The notes beneath the pieces are model-generated. The model did no database searches. It was not told the origin of the DNA and saw only the letters and a list, made by a program, of their open reading frames with translations. This document shows positions 61,991 through 64,000 of a stretch of 64,000 nt of DNA, piece by piece. Source of the DNA: Paralvinella palmiformis (taxonomy: Eukaryota; Annelida; Polychaeta; Terebellida; Alvinellidae); contig JAODUP010000008.1 in NCBI GenBank assembly GCA_025642065.1, forward strand, positions 378,501 to 442,500, in the 5' to 3' direction. Position numbers and translations under genes: made by a program. The number at the start of each line of letters is the position of its first letter. Position 1 is the stretch's first letter.

Positions 61991-62710
61991 ATACCATCCC
62001 CAAGTCACCATCATCCTCACTTCACATCATGCCCCGGGTATACCATCATCCCCAAGGCACCATGATCGTCCAAAAGACACCATTGTCCCCGAGACACCAT
62101 CATTCTCAAGTCAATCGTCATCCCCATGACACCATTGTCCCCGAGATACTATCATTCTCAAGTCAATCGCCATCCCCATGACACCATTGTCCCCGAGATA
62201 CCATCGTCCCCGACAAACCATTGTCCCCCAAGACACCATCATCCGTAAGACACCACCGTCCCTGGCTTATCACTATCCCCAACTCCTCACCACTTCACAT
62301 CATCCCCCAAGACGCCATCAGCACTAAAACACCAGTGCCCCGGCTAGGTCAAGACACAATTATCCCCAAGACACCATCATCACCAAGACACCATCATCAC
62401 CAAAACACCATCATCACCAAAACACTATCATCGCCCACGACACCATCATCCTCCAGGACACCATCATCCTCAAGTCACCATCATCTCCAAGACACCCATC
62501 ATTCCCAAAACACCATCATCCCCCAAGACACCATCATCACTAGGACATCATCATCCTCAAGTCACCATCATTCCCAAGAAACTTTAGTGCTCAAAACGCC
62601 ATTATTCTCAAGACACCACCATTCTCAAGACACCACCATTCTCAAGACACCATCATACTCAAGACACCATCATACTCAAGACATCATCATACTCAAGACA
62701 CCCTCGTCCC
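61991..62710 (+). repeat. Degenerate minisatellite built on AAGACACCATCATC
   Basis: About 700 bp of imperfect repeats of roughly 18-20 bp, with words CCCCAAGACACCATCATC and CTCAAGACACCACCATT. The last third (62590-62700) is the most regular. A plus-strand open frame of 179 codons (62221-62760) exists only because the repeat lacks in-frame stops; the His/Ser/Pro/Thr-rich product is not a believable protein. Confidence 0.85.
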
Positions 62711-64000
62711 CAGGCTCTACTCGTCCTATGTTAAAGGTTGCTGATAAAGCACCATCTTGACAGTGATTCATCATGTCAGACAACAATGTCTAGATGTTGT
62801 CAGAACGGCCATGTTTAATAAAGACACCGTTCTCTTGATATCTAATATCTACGTATTACAGCTATAACTCACTGAACTATCAGTACAACAGCTGTTGCTG
62901 GATAAACAGCTGTCTTTGTTGTTGTTGTCGTATTGTTGCAGAGTTATAGACAAATACTTGGAATAATCTGGTAATAGTTGTTTATTGGTGATGTCAGGAG
63001 ATGTCTATTAGTAAGTGTATACATCATTTTGTCATTAACTGGAATATGTGCTGTATGAATATCATCTTTGTTAATTATAATTAATGTTGTCCGGAGATTA
63101 ATTACGATGATAATGATGATGATTGCCGTCATTAAAGAAGTGGTGCTGAATTCAGACGAAGTAGATTTAAATAAATAAATAATAATAATAACTACAATAA
63201 TAATAAATACTAGTTATTATGAACTGTTTATTGTTTCAGTAGCTCGACAATACCGATCTTTCCAAAGCGGTGTCCACTTTTTGTGAGATATATTGATTTT
63301 TGGCTATAATCTTATCCAAAAACCAGATAGTAATACTTCCAATGCTGGAATGCTGCAAATATTTACCCATTGGCTATAAACTGGTCTGAGCCTATGCTAT
63401 GTGTATGTCACTAAGTTTTAATTAACACTCTGTATATAGATGGCCAATGTTGATAGGATTCCCGAAATATTTTATGTTCACTTCCATGCAGCAATGTTGT
63501 ATGTGTCCGTGTGTGTGTGTGTCCGTGTGTGTGTGTGTGTGTGTTTGTATGTGTGTGTTTGTATGTGTGTGTGCGTGTGTGTGTGTGTAAGAAATTATTT
63601 TAATATCTTCATGTTGACAAACACGATCATCCTGATTAGAACTCAGTATATATCCGTCTGATTTCAGCCGTTTATCATGTTCGTTTGATGAGAACTGTGA
63701 TGTTATTAAACACCAGCTGACATAACAATACATCTGTATGTTGACTAAGCATACTTGGGGAGTTTCAGACCATTGGAACCAATCAAAAGATAAATACAAT
63801 GTCCTCGTCAATATTCAGCAATGTCCGTTTTTATTTGACACAAACGTATGTTTTGTTGGTGTGTTTAAAATAATATTCACCACTCACCATGTACGCATTC
63901 ACTGAACATGCGCGCTTATTTTATTGCACAATTATTAATCGGCCACTTGGCACTCGGCTCAAAGTGATCCTTATAAATATAAGTTTAGTGTGATGTTTCA

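Larger units (their letters stand above)
48126..64000 (+). other. EHBP1 intron 9, 5' 15.9 kb (continues beyond window)
   Basis: No exon continuing the CH domain was found. Contents: degenerate GACAGATGGA-type repeats (about 48480-48760), CATC-type repeats (about 49955-50280), CT/TG blocks (50883-50966, 51159-51382, 52701-52747, 52946-52988, 53427-53516, 55623-55652, 56012-56129, 59976-60042, 60667-60803), AC tracts (56569-56600, 60220-60272), AAT repeat (57727-57762), SINEs (54405-54525 -, 57471-57572 -, 58136-58314 -, 58959-59123 +), a CACCATCATC-type minisatellite (about 61991-62710) and a TG block (63499-63589). Open frames here are almost all products of these repeats. Confidence 0.65.

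Overview
This is an animal genomic window: long GT-AG introns, dense microsatellites, tRNA-derived SINEs, LINE reverse-transcriptase fragments and non-autonomous inverted-repeat elements. The only protein-coding gene I can support is on the + strand, an EH-domain-binding protein 1 (EHBP1/EHBP1L1) ortholog. The N-terminal C2 domain and the start of the calponin-homology (CH) domain are close to what I recall of bivalve and vertebrate EHBP1. With the repeat make-up this suggests a lophotrochozoan, most likely a mollusc. The phylum is an inference and the species cannot be told.

Layout. 1-2109 is 5' flank or a 5'UTR intron, with one SINE. 2110-2241 is probable 5'UTR, opened by a 3' splice site. 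Nine coding exons follow: 2242-2342, 9193-9250, 14621-14770, 15092-15273, 16736-16914, 17466-18114, 21320-21407, 47101-47285 and 48077-48125. Joined, they read through without a stop for 547 residues, and phases agree at all eight junctions. Exons 1-4 encode the NT-C2 domain. Exons 5-7 encode an acidic, then Ser/Thr/Pro-rich linker with two NPF motifs. Exons 8-9 encode about the first 60 residues of the CH domain. The rest of the CH domain and the C-terminal bMERB/coiled-coil region expected for this family must lie beyond 64000, because I found no continuing exon in the last 15.9 kb.

Intron 7 (25.7 kb) and intron 9 (more than 15.8 kb) are accessory territory. Intron 7 holds a head-to-head pair of CR1/L2-like LINE fragments (30872-32036 + and about 32293-33700 -), a 257-bp inverted-repeat element with a perfect 6-bp target duplication (24580-24836), a nearly identical direct duplication 5.5 kb apart (24113-24319 and 29611-29840), a foldback element (39579-39747) and a four-unit 29-bp tandem array (45577-45692). 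A tRNA-like SINE family occurs at least seven times, several copies with target duplications of 13-18 bp. Intron 5 carries a second inverted-repeat element, which makes up about 40% of that intron.

Base composition changes along the gene. Introns up to about 34 kb are AT-rich, while about 34-50 kb is richer in GC and CpG. Coding third positions follow: counted by hand, exon 3 is about 30% G+C and exon 8 about 80%. I did not find a nested gene, RNA gene, CRISPR array or any new multi-gene system. The most original observations are the duplicated E-box-containing block, the inverted-repeat families, and the internal CpG-rich zone just before the CH exons.
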